From: CAG-411 sp050875145 | GTDB taxonomy: Bacteria; Bacillota; Clostridia; Lachnospirales; Lachnospiraceae | Reading direction: 5' to 3' | Length of the DNA: 64,000 nucleotides | Assembly: GCA_050875145.1 (NCBI GenBank) | Contig: JBNMLH010000007.1 | Location: 62,001 to 126,000, forward strand | Shown: one piece after another, positions 24,353 to 33,790 of the stretch | Position numbering within the stretch: the stretch's first letter is position 1 | Layout of the letters: each line of letters opens with the position of its first letter | Notes under the pieces: model-generated | The model's database searches: none | What the model saw: the letters and a program-made list of their open reading frames with translations, nothing else | Told to the model about the DNA's origin: nothing | Translations under genes and position numbers: made by a program

Positions 24353-24961
24353 ATGAAAAAAATAATAGCAGGACTTATAACATTAGTTGTTTTATGTGGG
24401 ATATTTTTCTTTGTGATACATCCTATATGGCTAAAGGTTGGAAGTGATGTGGTTTGTAGTAGCAGTAATGGCTATGATACAGAATTTTTAGAATCATGTA
24501 AAAAGGATGAAAGTGTGGATGTGAATTTAGATGCATTTTCTGGAAGATTTCCTAGCAAGGCTTCTAGCGATTATCGGCAATTAATTTTAGATTTTAACCT
24601 AACTTCCACATCTATATTTGGTTTGAAGGGCATGTGTGTGTATGTAAAAGATATTGACTGTTCAAATAAAAAGAACGCAATTTTATTAAATTCATGGACT
24701 TATGATGAGGGAGGATTTGAGACACTTCGTTTAAGAAAAGAGAATTATCCAACTCCTTTTATTTTAGTTTATGTAGGTGATTTAAAAAGTGAAGAAGAGA
24801 TAGAAGAACGTTTAGAAGACATAGCAAAGCACACGATATTTGGAATGACCTATACGTTGCAATGGCTTGGAAATAGAACTTACTCTTGGAGTGTAGGAGA
24901 TAAAATAGATGGGTATATTCTTGAAGATGGGGATACCAATAAACAAAAGCGAATAAAATAG
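24353..24961 (+). CDS. Membrane-anchored hypothetical protein, tandem paralog 2
   Basis: 202 residues, the same length as its neighbour, and alike along the whole length. Both share the start MKKIIAGLITLVVLCGIFF, the segment VNLDAFSG, the core DYRQLILDFNLTSTS and the end NRTYSWS..GDKI. Differences cluster in residues 25-55. This is a recent tandem duplication with intact frames, suggesting both copies are used. The N-terminal anchor places the body outside the membrane, where it could serve the following FtsX-type transporter or be its cargo. The ATPase gene starts 15 bases after its stop. Confidence 0.7.
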   Translation: MKKIIAGLITLVVLCGIFFFVIHPIWLKVGSDVVCSSSNGYDTEFLESCKKDESVDVNLDAFSGRFPSKASSDYRQLILDFNLTSTSIFGLKGMCVYVKDIDCSNKKNAILLNSWTYDEGGFETLRLRKENYPTPFILVYVGDLKSEEEIEERLEDIAKHTIFGMTYTLQWLGNRTYSWSVGDKIDGYILEDGDTNKQKRIK

Positions 24962-24976
24962 TAAAGGATACTATAT

Positions 24977-25660
24977 ATGGAAAAGAAAATGGAACAAAAC
25001 AATTTATTTGAATTAAAAAATGTAAGTGTGATTTATGGTGGTCAAAATAAAGTGAAGGCTTTGTCTGACTTGTCACTAACGATTCACACAGGTGAGCAAA
25101 TTGCTATTGTTGGACCATCTGGAGCAGGTAAAAGCACCCTTTTGAGTGTGCTTAGCGGATTGGAAAAAGTTACAGATGGAAACGTAGTATTTAGAGGTGA
25201 ATCTCTATATAAAATGAAAGAAAAGGCATTATCTGATGTACGGTTAAAAAATTTTGGATTTGTATTTCAGGCATTTCATTTAATATCTAATATGGTAGTA
25301 TATGATAATATTGTTTTGCCGGCGATGACAGCCTATGGTAGTGTAGATAAAGAGTGGTTTGGTTATTTAGTAGAGGAATTGCAGATAAAGGAAAGATTGT
25401 CGCATAAGCCAAACCAACTTTCAGGAGGAGAAAAACAAAGAGTAGCAATTGCAAGAGCTTTAATTAACAAACCGGATGTATTGTTTGCGGATGAACCATC
25501 TGGAAATTTAGATACAAAAAATGGAAACGCTGTATTTGATTTATTATTTCATTATGTCAGAAAAAATAATAAGACCTTAATTTATGTAACCCATGATATG
25601 GAAAAGGCAGATTTGGCAGAACGGCAAATTATAATTAAGGATGGTGTAATTTGCAAATGA
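24977..25660 (+). CDS. ABC transporter ATP-binding protein (MacB/LolD type)
   Basis: 227 residues. Walker A GPSGAGKSTLL (about 46-56), Q-loop FVFQAFHLISNM, signature LSGGEKQRVAIARAL, Walker B VLFADEPSGNLD, H-loop YVTHDME. The DEPSGNLD form and the GFVFQ.FHL region identify the MacB/LolD/FtsE group that pairs with FtsX-fold permeases, which usually perform mechanotransmission (extracting lipoproteins, peptides or antibiotics, or regulating hydrolases) rather than classical import. The stop overlaps the permease start (ATGA), so the two are translationally coupled. Confidence 0.93.
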   Translation: MEKKMEQNNLFELKNVSVIYGGQNKVKALSDLSLTIHTGEQIAIVGPSGAGKSTLLSVLSGLEKVTDGNVVFRGESLYKMKEKALSDVRLKNFGFVFQAFHLISNMVVYDNIVLPAMTAYGSVDKEWFGYLVEELQIKERLSHKPNQLSGGEKQRVAIARALINKPDVLFADEPSGNLDTKNGNAVFDLLFHYVRKNNKTLIYVTHDMEKADLAERQIIIKDGVICK

Positions 25661-28083
25661 AAAAGATAATAAGAATATGGAAGGTGTTTACATCCTCTAG
25701 GAAGGTAATGGTATCTATTGTTCTTGTAGGTTTACTATTGGGATTAATTCCTAATTTTACTCAGTTAGTGTTTTTAAGTAGTGAGAATGAGTTAATGCGT
25801 TCTGAAAAGGAAGAATATGGTTCTTTTGGTACTTATATTATAAATTGTACAGACGAAGATTATAAAAAGCTAGAAGCGTATCCAAATGTTGATAGGATAA
25901 AAAAAACAGAGCAATATACTGTGTCCATTAATGATGAAAAATACTATTACTATGATTATGCCAAAGAGTTTGATTTGGATTTAATGGGTATAAAACTGAT
26001 AAAAGGTAAACTGCCTACTGCAAATGGACAATTGGTTCTTGATGAGAAATACATTGCAGAATATGGATATGATTATAGTGTTATTGGAAAAAAGATTTCT
26101 CTTCCAGTTTCAGATAAAAAGAAGAAAAGTTTTGTGATTACAGGTATTATTAGTCAGAATAGTGTGTGGGATGATTCAACGGGCGAATATAATTTTTTGG
26201 CATATAAAGAAAATGTAAATTATAATTGTGCCTATGCTTCTTTTTTGGATTATAGTCATTTAGATGCAGATTATAAGGAACTAACCCAAAAACTGGATGG
26301 AAAGGTATGTCCTAATTTGAATATGTATTTGAATTTAGGGTATGGGTATGGAGGACTGAGTGTATTCCAACAATATGATATTATATATGCTGGTGTTTTT
26401 TTATTTATGTTACTAGGAATGTGTTTTGTTGTATACAACATTGCAAAAATGTGTATGTATGATGCTCGTGAAAGCATAGGAGTAATGAATTTAATTGGTA
26501 TACGAAAAGATACGATTATAGTTAGTTTTGTAAGTGTTATTTTAGTTTGGGTATTAGTAGGAATTTTAAGTGGATTACTTTTATCATCGGGAATCATTGC
26601 GGCGATTCATGTTGGGTTGTATCATACATTATCTTATTACTTTTCTCTTTGGACAGGATATCCCATAACTAAAATGTTATTTACCATTAGTTTCTGTTTG
26701 CTAATTAATGTATTAGTATTGCTTCCTTTACTGATTTGTATTAAGCGTATGAGCCCTAATGAATTGTTGCGGCAGGAAAGCATATTTGAAAAGAGAAAAA
26801 GTAAAAAAGGAAAGCGAGTATTTAAAAATCGAACCAGATTTGTATGTTTAAAATTGGCTGGTAATGATCTGCGATATGATAAGTTCATGAATATTATTTC
26901 TGTATTTGGTATTGCATTGGGAACAGTTATTATTACTACTGCAATTTTTTATATGAAAACCAACTTTTCTACTATTTCTGGAAATTATAAGTATCAGTAT
27001 ATGGTTGATCTGAATAAAAAAGTGTATGGTGATGATAATTATGATACCATGGTAGAAAATTTGTATAAAAAAAATTATGGTTTTTCTGATGCAGTACAGA
27101 CACATTCTATATTTTCCTATTATACAGATATTGCTGTGAGCAAGAAAAAATTATCGAAGCAATACTTGAACTATTTATCTCAGGACGCAGAGAACTATAA
27201 AAGAATTTTGAGGAATCAGGATGTAATTGTCAGTGTACATATATTGGGATATGATGATACAGAACTTGAGAGATTATATAAAATAAATCATATGAAGTAT
27301 AAAAAACTTGCGGATAGGGAAGCAGTTGTTCTTGATTATTTGTACTCTACAAATATAGAAAGTAGTAATTTTCATGAACCATTTGACGAGGAAGATAAGA
27401 TTGTGTTTACGCAGGAGGGGTATGAAAATAAAAGTCTTAAAGTAAAAAATAGAGTGCATAAATTGACTGTCTATCCGGAAGTTGATGATTTGTCTATTGT
27501 AATCATAGTAAATTTAGATACCTTTCGGAAGCTGACGCCGTTTATACTACCGACATATGTTTATGTTGATCAAATTATGGGGAAAAAGGATTTACAAAAT
27601 CTGGAGTTGTTAAAATCTAATAGGCAATTCCGTGTTTCTTCACCTGCGGAAGAGAAGGCGGAATTGGTGCGTTTCAACCGTATTATACACATGTTTGTTT
27701 ACATCATATTTTTTATTTGTATAGGAGTAGCAATTCTGTTGTTGTATAGCAGTTACTATTTGAAAATACATATTAATAAAAAAGAATATGCTATGTTGCA
27801 TACCATTGGGGTAGACACTGGAAAAGTGCAACGAATTGTATTATTGGAAATGGTTGTATCTTATTTGTTTGGAACTATTATATCTTTTTTGGTATCCTAT
27901 ACTCTTACAAAAAAAATATACTTAGTTAAATATCCGCATATTGGAAATTATCTTTATCAGTTTCCGTTAGAAACATATGGAGTTTCCTGTTTGGTTTCAA
28001 TGGTTATAAGTGGAATTGTATGGTATTATGTGTTAAAAAAGTTGAAAACTGTATTAAATATACATGTCTTATGGTCGTTGTAA
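25657..28083 (+). CDS. FtsX-fold ABC transporter permease
   Basis: About 808 residues. An N-terminal membrane helix (VSIVLVGLLLGLIPNFTQL) is followed by a ~190-residue extracytoplasmic domain and three helices (about 248-265, 290-320, 340-362). A second, similar unit has a helix at about 415-440, a large external domain and three C-terminal helices (695-720, 740-765, 785-800). The two-fold FtsX/MacB_PCD arrangement resembles BceB/YtrF or MacB-type permeases. ATG 25657 overlaps the ATPase stop. No BceRS-like two-component system lies nearby. The amidase and paralog pair upstream are its most likely functional partners. Confidence 0.85.
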   Translation: MKKIIRIWKVFTSSRKVMVSIVLVGLLLGLIPNFTQLVFLSSENELMRSEKEEYGSFGTYIINCTDEDYKKLEAYPNVDRIKKTEQYTVSINDEKYYYYDYAKEFDLDLMGIKLIKGKLPTANGQLVLDEKYIAEYGYDYSVIGKKISLPVSDKKKKSFVITGIISQNSVWDDSTGEYNFLAYKENVNYNCAYASFLDYSHLDADYKELTQKLDGKVCPNLNMYLNLGYGYGGLSVFQQYDIIYAGVFLFMLLGMCFVVYNIAKMCMYDARESIGVMNLIGIRKDTIIVSFVSVILVWVLVGILSGLLLSSGIIAAIHVGLYHTLSYYFSLWTGYPITKMLFTISFCLLINVLVLLPLLICIKRMSPNELLRQESIFEKRKSKKGKRVFKNRTRFVCLKLAGNDLRYDKFMNIISVFGIALGTVIITTAIFYMKTNFSTISGNYKYQYMVDLNKKVYGDDNYDTMVENLYKKNYGFSDAVQTHSIFSYYTDIAVSKKKLSKQYLNYLSQDAENYKRILRNQDVIVSVHILGYDDTELERLYKINHMKYKKLADREAVVLDYLYSTNIESSNFHEPFDEEDKIVFTQEGYENKSLKVKNRVHKLTVYPEVDDLSIVIIVNLDTFRKLTPFILPTYVYVDQIMGKKDLQNLELLKSNRQFRVSSPAEEKAELVRFNRIIHMFVYIIFFICIGVAILLLYSSYYLKIHINKKEYAMLHTIGVDTGKVQRIVLLEMVVSYLFGTIISFLVSYTLTKKIYLVKYPHIGNYLYQFPLETYGVSCLVSMVISGIVWYYVLKKLKTVLNIHVLWSL

Positions 28084-28110
28084 ATAAAAAAATTGTTTAG
28101 AAAAACAATA

Positions 28111-28160
28111 AAATCCCCCCTAAAGGTTTGCGTTAAACCTAACTTTTGGGGGGATTTTTA
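28111..28160. terminator. Bidirectional intrinsic terminator
   Basis: AAATCCCCCC...GGGGGGATTT with an inner AGGTTT/AAACCT pairing; T-rich on one side and A-rich on the other, it serves the ABC operon and the convergent minus-strand gene. Confidence 0.85.
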
Positions 28161-28172
28161 AATTTGAATAAA

Positions 28173-28721
28173 TTAGTGATTTTGTGTGACTTGCTCTTTT
28201 AATTCCTGCAATTTCTTTTCTGCTAATTCGGTACGTTTTGTTAAGTCGTCTGGAATGTATTTTTTGCGGTATCTGTTTTCTGATACTAGTGCAATTCCAT
28301 TATACCAACCACCAAAATCGTTCCACTGGTCTTGAAGCTGGTCGGACCATAATTGTACAGGTGGTTCGATACCAGGGATATCTTTTTCTAGTTTGTGAAA
28401 TATACTGCGATATTTGTTAATTGTTTCATATACAACCTTGTCATATTGAAAGGTTATGCGGTTACATATGCCACATACTACGAGAAATAGTAAAATGGTA
28501 ATACCACAATGAATAAGTATACTTGAGATACTGCTAAAATCTGTGAAAGCTACTATAACAGAACAAGCGACAATAATAGCAAGGATTCCAAATACAAGTC
28601 TAAAATAGCTTGCAATAGTAGCTTTTTTATACTTTTTTTGAATGTCACGGGTTGTAGCAATGGCATCATCTAATGCCGGGAGCAATTTGTTTAATTCCTC
28701 TTCTGAATAATGTTGTTTCAT
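28173..28721 (-). CDS. Hypothetical membrane protein with two transmembrane helices
   Basis: 182 residues. A helical N-terminal cytosolic stretch (MKQHYSEEELNKLLPALDDA), then two adjacent hydrophobic helices (about residues 38-60 and 67-87), then a charged C-terminal domain with coiled-coil character at the end (TKRTELAEKKLQELKEQV). No domain recognised. The ATG at 28721 follows AAGAGGT on the minus strand. It converges with the FtsX operon at a shared terminator, and may be unrelated to it. Confidence 0.6.
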   Translation of the reverse strand: MKQHYSEEELNKLLPALDDAIATTRDIQKKYKKATIASYFRLVFGILAIIVACSVIVAFTDFSSISSILIHCGITILLFLVVCGICNRITFQYDKVVYETINKYRSIFHKLEKDIPGIEPPVQLWSDQLQDQWNDFGGWYNGIALVSENRYRKKYIPDDLTKRTELAEKKLQELKEQVTQNH

Positions 28722-29139
28722 TTTTTTTACCTCTTTTCTTTTTTTCTTTCTCCGTTAAAAACAACTTGCGATTTGCCGTTTATGGGGCATTTACGCATAA
28801 GGTTGTTAAAGGTTGTGTATCTTAGGAAACTTAGATAAAACACAAATCTTTTACAACGCTTTGATAAAAAGTATAGCAAAGGAAAACTAGTTTTGCAATA
28901 AAACTGTATATATTTGGAAGAATGATAAAAAATGCAAGATTTTAGGTTAGGGGACAGAATAGTTTCATTCCTTTCAATCTTGTTTTTATAATAGCTAAAT
29001 GTTACAATAAAATGGATTATGTCCTGCATTAAAAGCTGGATAAGAAAAATGATTTACGGCAAATAAGGCGGATAACAGTAAAGATATAAGTAGCTTTGCG
29101 GTTGTCGATAAAGATATACATTTTAGAGGAGGAGTCCGT
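28722..29139. other. Gene-free divergent promoter region
   Basis: About 420 bases between a minus- and a plus-strand gene. It should hold both promoters, but no box pair stands out. No RNA motif recognised. Confidence 0.4.
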
Positions 29140-31875
29140 ATGGGACGAGCAAGTGATGGGATGAAATGCATAGAGATACGTTCTCTTTTGAAAAAGGGTG
29201 CGTATGAAGATGCAATGGAAGTGGCAGAGACAATTGATATATCCAAGATAAAGTCCATCGTGGATTTAAAGTTAATCGCCAGTGTATATGAACGGATGGG
29301 AGAATATGCAGTAGCAAAAGATATATTACTTCAAAGTTATGAAAGAAAGCAGAGTAAAATGACAATATATCGTCTTGCGTATCTTTCAATAAAGACGCAG
29401 GAATTTGATGATGCAGAAGAATTTTATAATCAATTTTCGGAATTAGCACCCAATAGTCCGGATCGTTATATATTGCGCTACGGAATAGATCGAGCAAAGA
29501 ATGTAGATTACGTGCTTCGTATTGCAACATTACAAAAATTAAAGCAAATTGAATATACGGAAGAATGGGGATACGAACTTGCCAAGATTTATCATAAGGC
29601 AGGACTTTATGATGAATGTATTCGGGAATGTAGAGATTTGATTATTTGGTTTCATGATGGAATTATCGTAGATAAGGCAAAACTGCTTTGTAAGTATCAT
29701 GAAGAAGGAAAACAGGCTTTGGATGTATACGGAGTGTTGGATAAGGATTTGTCGCCCGAGGAGATACAGCAGAATCGTGAGCAGTTTATTTATGATACCA
29801 GAGATTTAAGTGATGAGCGAGCTGCGGTGAAAGAGAGACAGTTGCAGCAGATGATTAATCGTGATATGGAACGTACAGTAGATTTGCGGCAGGTGTTGAG
29901 AGAAGAAGGAGCCAGCATGGATTTACTGGAACAGGAGGTACATCGTGTCTGGGGCAAACAAAAAGAGCAGCCAATGTTTCAAGAGAGTCAGCAGGAAAAT
30001 GAGCAACAGGTTACACAGCCGATTCAAAAGACACCAATTCGTCAGGCAGAGACTGAGGCATTATTGGCAGCCAGTGTAGCAGAAGTTATGGAGAAGCCAG
30101 AGGAAACAAATGCAACTGCTTATGAAAATCAATATGGTGCTTCAGGGGATACGATACCATATCATCCAGAGCATGAGTTGGTGGAAAATTATGAGGAAGG
30201 GGTTTCGACTGAGCATAGTAATGAGGAAAATTGGTATGCATCGGCACCTGAAATGCGAGAAATTTCACCGGGACCTTCTTATATAGAAACGCTGGATGGA
30301 CATGAATATGGAGAGGCAGAGTTTGTAGAAGACAGTATGACGTTTGCATCGGAAATGGAAGAAGTTACAGAGCAACCTGTATCGCAGGAACAGAAACAGG
30401 ATTCAGAGAAAATGGAAACAGGGCTGGAATTCGATTCTGTTATGGAAGCAAATGTGCCAGAGCAGGAAATGGAGTTATGCCCACCAGAGGATACACAACT
30501 TGAGGAAGAAGAACAGGTTGAAGAGTCTGTGGAAGAAAAAAAATCGGAAAGTCAGGAGGATAAACCGACACGACATAGTAGAAGAAATGCAAGACGTGCG
30601 GCAAAGAGAGAAAAGCGTAGAAAGGCTGCACAGGAAAAGAAAAATATTGAAAAAGAAATGCAAATAGAAGGGACAGCGAACGAAGATTCGGATGGTATAG
30701 AGCTAGAAAAACTAACAAATGAGGAAGCAGAAGTTAAGGCTGCTGATTTAGAGAAAGCATTGAACGAAGACTTAGAAAAGGATGTTACTGAAAGAGAGAA
30801 AACGGCAAATGCGGAACTAGAATCAGATATTGCTGAAATGGAAAAAGTAGCGAGCGAAGAACCTGAAACGGATGCTGTTGAAATAGAAAAAACAGCAAAT
30901 GAGGAGTCAGAAGCGGATATTGCTGAAACGGAAAAGACAGTGAAAGAAGAATCAGAATCGGAAACTGCTGAAATGGAAAAATCAGTGGAAGAACAACCAA
31001 AAGCAGAAACACAAAATAAAGAGATTGCTATTTTAAATCGTATTCTGGGACGTTTTGGAGGACAGAAGAAAAAGGCTGCGAAGGTAGAGAAAAAGCAACC
31101 AACAGTTACAAAGGAAATGCAGGAAGTGTTACCAGAGGAAGATCTGGAAGAAACGTTACCAAAAGAGGCAGAAGGTGTATCAGAAAAGTCAAAAGAAACA
31201 TTGGATGCAGAGTTGGATAATGTAAAAGAAATTGCAGAGCCACAGGAACAGATGCAAGAAGAAATGTTAGAGGAAGAATTAGAAAATTCTGAGGGTGACA
31301 TAGAGGAAGACAGCGTGGTAGATTTAGACGAAGAAGTAGAAAAAAGCGAAGAAGTTGTGGAAGAAGCAGAAGAAGAACCAGAAGAAGAAGCAATGTCATT
31401 TACAGACGAATATGGTATGTTGCTATGGGAGTTTTTCCAAGATTATCAGGCAGATACCCGTTTGTGTGAGGATGTTTACGGAGCCTTGGAAAAAGCAAAA
31501 GACAAGGGAGTTGCGGGAAATTATATTATTACCTGTAAACATAAAGAACGTGCGCTTGAATTAGCAAGAAATCTTACAAAGGCCTTAGAGAGTTTGGAAC
31601 TGCTCCAGTCACATAAAGTTGCAAAGATAAATGCGGAAAAGCTCAATCGTATGCATTTAGAACAAAATTACGATAAGATAAAAGGCGGTTGTATGTTTGT
31701 GGAAGATGCAAAGAAGATGACTGCGGATACGGCACAATCTATTATGAATGCCATAAATGAGCTTCAGGGGGATGTAGTAGTAATCTTATCGGATGCCCGT
31801 CCATATCTGATGGATTTATTAGATGAGTATCAGATGATGAAACGATATTTCCCATATGATCTGTCCATGAAATAA
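29140..31875 (+). CDS. Large TPR protein with long acidic, repeat-containing linker and conserved C-terminal domain
   Basis: 911 residues, soluble. The first ~200 residues are tetratricopeptide-like helices (for example YEDAMEVAETIDISKIKSIV, VYERMGEYAVAKDILLQSY). Residues about 240-745 are low-complexity and Glu-rich, with a basic patch at about 477-507 (RHSRRNARRAAKREKRRKAA) and seven imperfect 15-residue repeats at 523-627. The last ~165 residues form a folded domain (EYGMLLWEFFQDYQADTRL... GDVVVILSDARPYLMDLLDE) that resembles part of an AAA/P-loop fold but lacks a Walker A. The ATG follows AGAGGAGG. It is probably a scaffold protein of Lachnospiraceae; function unknown. Confidence 0.7.
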   Translation: MGRASDGMKCIEIRSLLKKGAYEDAMEVAETIDISKIKSIVDLKLIASVYERMGEYAVAKDILLQSYERKQSKMTIYRLAYLSIKTQEFDDAEEFYNQFSELAPNSPDRYILRYGIDRAKNVDYVLRIATLQKLKQIEYTEEWGYELAKIYHKAGLYDECIRECRDLIIWFHDGIIVDKAKLLCKYHEEGKQALDVYGVLDKDLSPEEIQQNREQFIYDTRDLSDERAAVKERQLQQMINRDMERTVDLRQVLREEGASMDLLEQEVHRVWGKQKEQPMFQESQQENEQQVTQPIQKTPIRQAETEALLAASVAEVMEKPEETNATAYENQYGASGDTIPYHPEHELVENYEEGVSTEHSNEENWYASAPEMREISPGPSYIETLDGHEYGEAEFVEDSMTFASEMEEVTEQPVSQEQKQDSEKMETGLEFDSVMEANVPEQEMELCPPEDTQLEEEEQVEESVEEKKSESQEDKPTRHSRRNARRAAKREKRRKAAQEKKNIEKEMQIEGTANEDSDGIELEKLTNEEAEVKAADLEKALNEDLEKDVTEREKTANAELESDIAEMEKVASEEPETDAVEIEKTANEESEADIAETEKTVKEESESETAEMEKSVEEQPKAETQNKEIAILNRILGRFGGQKKKAAKVEKKQPTVTKEMQEVLPEEDLEETLPKEAEGVSEKSKETLDAELDNVKEIAEPQEQMQEEMLEEELENSEGDIEEDSVVDLDEEVEKSEEVVEEAEEEPEEEAMSFTDEYGMLLWEFFQDYQADTRLCEDVYGALEKAKDKGVAGNYIITCKHKERALELARNLTKALESLELLQSHKVAKINAEKLNRMHLEQNYDKIKGGCMFVEDAKKMTADTAQSIMNAINELQGDVVVILSDARPYLMDLLDEYQMMKRYFPYDLSMK
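30706..31020 (+). repeat. Seven 45-bp coding repeats
   Basis: Seven successive 15-residue units, each starting EK and mostly of the form EKxxxEExExDxAEx (for example EKTANEESEADIAET). They are imperfect at DNA level, so the array is old rather than newly expanded. It lies in the acidic linker of the TPR protein. Confidence 0.75.
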
Positions 31876-31911
31876 GTGAGAAATAAAGACATTTAAGAGA
31901 GAATAAAGACC

Positions 31912-31940
31912 TTGACTTTTCGTAAAATGTCTCTTATGCT
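31912..31940 (+). promoter_or_regulatory. Promoter of the pyrophosphatase gene
   Basis: TTGACT (31912-31917), 17-base spacer, TATGCT (31935-31940). Confidence 0.55.
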
Positions 31941-31992
31941 ATAAGTTAGTGCGACATTATCAGGATAAGAATAGATAGGAGGAAAAACTACA

Positions 31993-33651
31993 GTGAGTGA
32001 GTCAGTAATCACAGGAAGAGAGCAGAATGTATTTGTTGTAGGACATATGAATCCAGATACCGATTCGATTTGTTCTGCAATTGCATATGCAGATTTAAAA
32101 TGTAAAATGACAGGTAAAAAATACACACCAAAGAGAGCAGGACAATTAAGCCCTGAGACAGAATTTGTATTAAAGCATTTTGGTGTAAAGACACCTGGAT
32201 TTATTTCAGATGTTCGTGATCAGGTAAAGGACATGGAGATCCGTGTAGTACCAACTCTCAGCAAAGAAATGTCATTGAAGGCAGCTTGGGATGTGATGGA
32301 TAAGGAAACCTTATCTACCCTTCCAATTTTAGATGAGGATAAATGTTTAAAAGGTTTGATTTCTGTAGCAGATATTGCAAAATCTTATATGAATGTATAT
32401 GACAGCGAGATTTTAGCAAAGGCAGAGACACCATACCGCAATATATTAGAAGTATTAGAAGGAAGTATGGTTGTAGGAAACCCAGATGATTGTGTATCGT
32501 CTGGTAAGGTGTTGATTGGTGCAGCAAATCCGGAAATGATGGAAAACTTTGTGGAGGAAGGCGATATTGTTATCGTTGGAGACCGTTATGAAGCACAGCT
32601 TTGTGCGATTGAGATGAAGGCAAAGTGTGTTGTTGTATGTACGGGAGCAAATGTTGCTAAGACAATTACACGTATGGCAGAACAAAGAGGTTGTGCTATC
32701 ATTCAGACAAAGTATGATACTTTCATTGCATCACGTTTGATTAACCAGAGTATGCCAATTGATTTCTTTATGCGTAAAGAAGGATTTGTTACATTTACAA
32801 CAGAAGATTTTCTGGATGATATTAAGAGCGTTATGGCAGAGAAGCGTCATAGAGATTTCCCAATCTTAGACAAAGATGGTCACTACATTGGAATGATTTC
32901 CAGAAGAAATCTTTTAAATGTAAAGAAAAAGGATATTATTTTAGTAGATCATAATGAAGTAGATCAGGCGGTAGACGGATTGCAGAGTGCCAATATTTTA
33001 GAGATTATCGATCACCATAAGATTGGTAGTCTGGAAACAATGGGACCTGTATATTTCAGAAATCAGCCAGTAGGATGTACTGCTACGATTATTCGTCAGA
33101 TGTATCGTGAAAATAATATCGAGATTGAGCCAGCAATTGCAGGTTTGATGTGTTCGGCAATTCTTTCAGATACATTGGTATATCGTTCTCCTACATGCAC
33201 ACAGCTTGATAAGGATACTGCCGAGGAATTAGCAAAGATTGCAGGTTTTGAAGTACAAAGTTACGCAAAAGAAATGTTTGCTGCAGGAAGTGACTTGTCA
33301 GGAAAATCACCGGAGGAAATTTTCTATCAGGATTTCAAAAAGTTTACAGCAGGAAATACTACTTTTGGTGTTGGACAGATTACATCTATGGATGGGGATG
33401 AACTGATTAAGTTAAAGGATCGTATGACACCATATATCGAAAAGACATTTGCAGAACATGGTGCAGATATGTTGTTCTTTATGTTGACAGATATTTTGGA
33501 AGAATCCACAGATCTTATGATGTTTGGTGAAGGTGCTGAAGAAGCGGCAAAGGCTGCCTTCCATTCAGAAGAAGAAGACAGAATGTATCTTCGTGGAGTT
33601 GTATCCCGTAAGAAACAGATTATTCCTCCATTGATGAATGTACTGGATTAA
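31993..33651 (+). CDS. ppaC: Manganese-dependent inorganic pyrophosphatase with CBS and DRTGG domains (family II)
   Basis: Hydrolyses PPi to phosphate, driving biosynthesis, in the cytosol. At 552 residues it is the long, nucleotide-regulated form. DHH phosphoesterase half: GHMNPDTDSICSAIAYADLK (residues 16-35). Then come CBS1 (about 73-130), a DRTGG domain (about 145-245), and CBS2 (about 250-310). Next are DHH motif IIDHHKIGSL and DHHA2 with the SRKKQIIPP signature at the C-terminus. In this class adenine nucleotides bound to CBS alter activity, and diadenosine polyphosphates activate. It starts with GTG (31993) after AGGAGG. Monocistronic with its own promoter and terminator. Confidence 0.95.
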   Translation: MSESVITGREQNVFVVGHMNPDTDSICSAIAYADLKCKMTGKKYTPKRAGQLSPETEFVLKHFGVKTPGFISDVRDQVKDMEIRVVPTLSKEMSLKAAWDVMDKETLSTLPILDEDKCLKGLISVADIAKSYMNVYDSEILAKAETPYRNILEVLEGSMVVGNPDDCVSSGKVLIGAANPEMMENFVEEGDIVIVGDRYEAQLCAIEMKAKCVVVCTGANVAKTITRMAEQRGCAIIQTKYDTFIASRLINQSMPIDFFMRKEGFVTFTTEDFLDDIKSVMAEKRHRDFPILDKDGHYIGMISRRNLLNVKKKDIILVDHNEVDQAVDGLQSANILEIIDHHKIGSLETMGPVYFRNQPVGCTATIIRQMYRENNIEIEPAIAGLMCSAILSDTLVYRSPTCTQLDKDTAEELAKIAGFEVQSYAKEMFAAGSDLSGKSPEEIFYQDFKKFTAGNTTFGVGQITSMDGDELIKLKDRMTPYIEKTFAEHGADMLFFMLTDILEESTDLMMFGEGAEEAAKAAFHSEEEDRMYLRGVVSRKKQIIPPLMNVLD

Positions 33652-33676
33652 ATGTAAAAATTAAGATATAAATCAT

Positions 33677-33718
33677 AAAAACAGGACCAACTGCATTGGC
33701 AGAGGTCCTGTTTTGTTT
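33677..33718 (+). terminator. Intrinsic terminator of the pyrophosphatase gene
   Basis: AAAACAGGACC...GGTCCTGTTTT, followed by more T. Confidence 0.85.
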
Positions 33719-33790
33719 ATGTTGTAACGAGTGTGAAGTTATAGTTCATCTTATTTTAATTGTTACAATAACTGAAAACTGTTTCGAAAA

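Noticed and set aside
30706..31020. Direct repeats as a CRISPR array
   Set aside because: The 45-bp units are in frame, imperfect, and without spacers; they encode 15-residue protein repeats.
30552..31301. Long minus-strand frame of 249 codons opposite the acidic repeat region
   Set aside because: It is the mirror of Glu-rich codons (GAA/GAG read as Ser/Phe), has no ribosome site, and gives a Ser/Phe low-complexity product.
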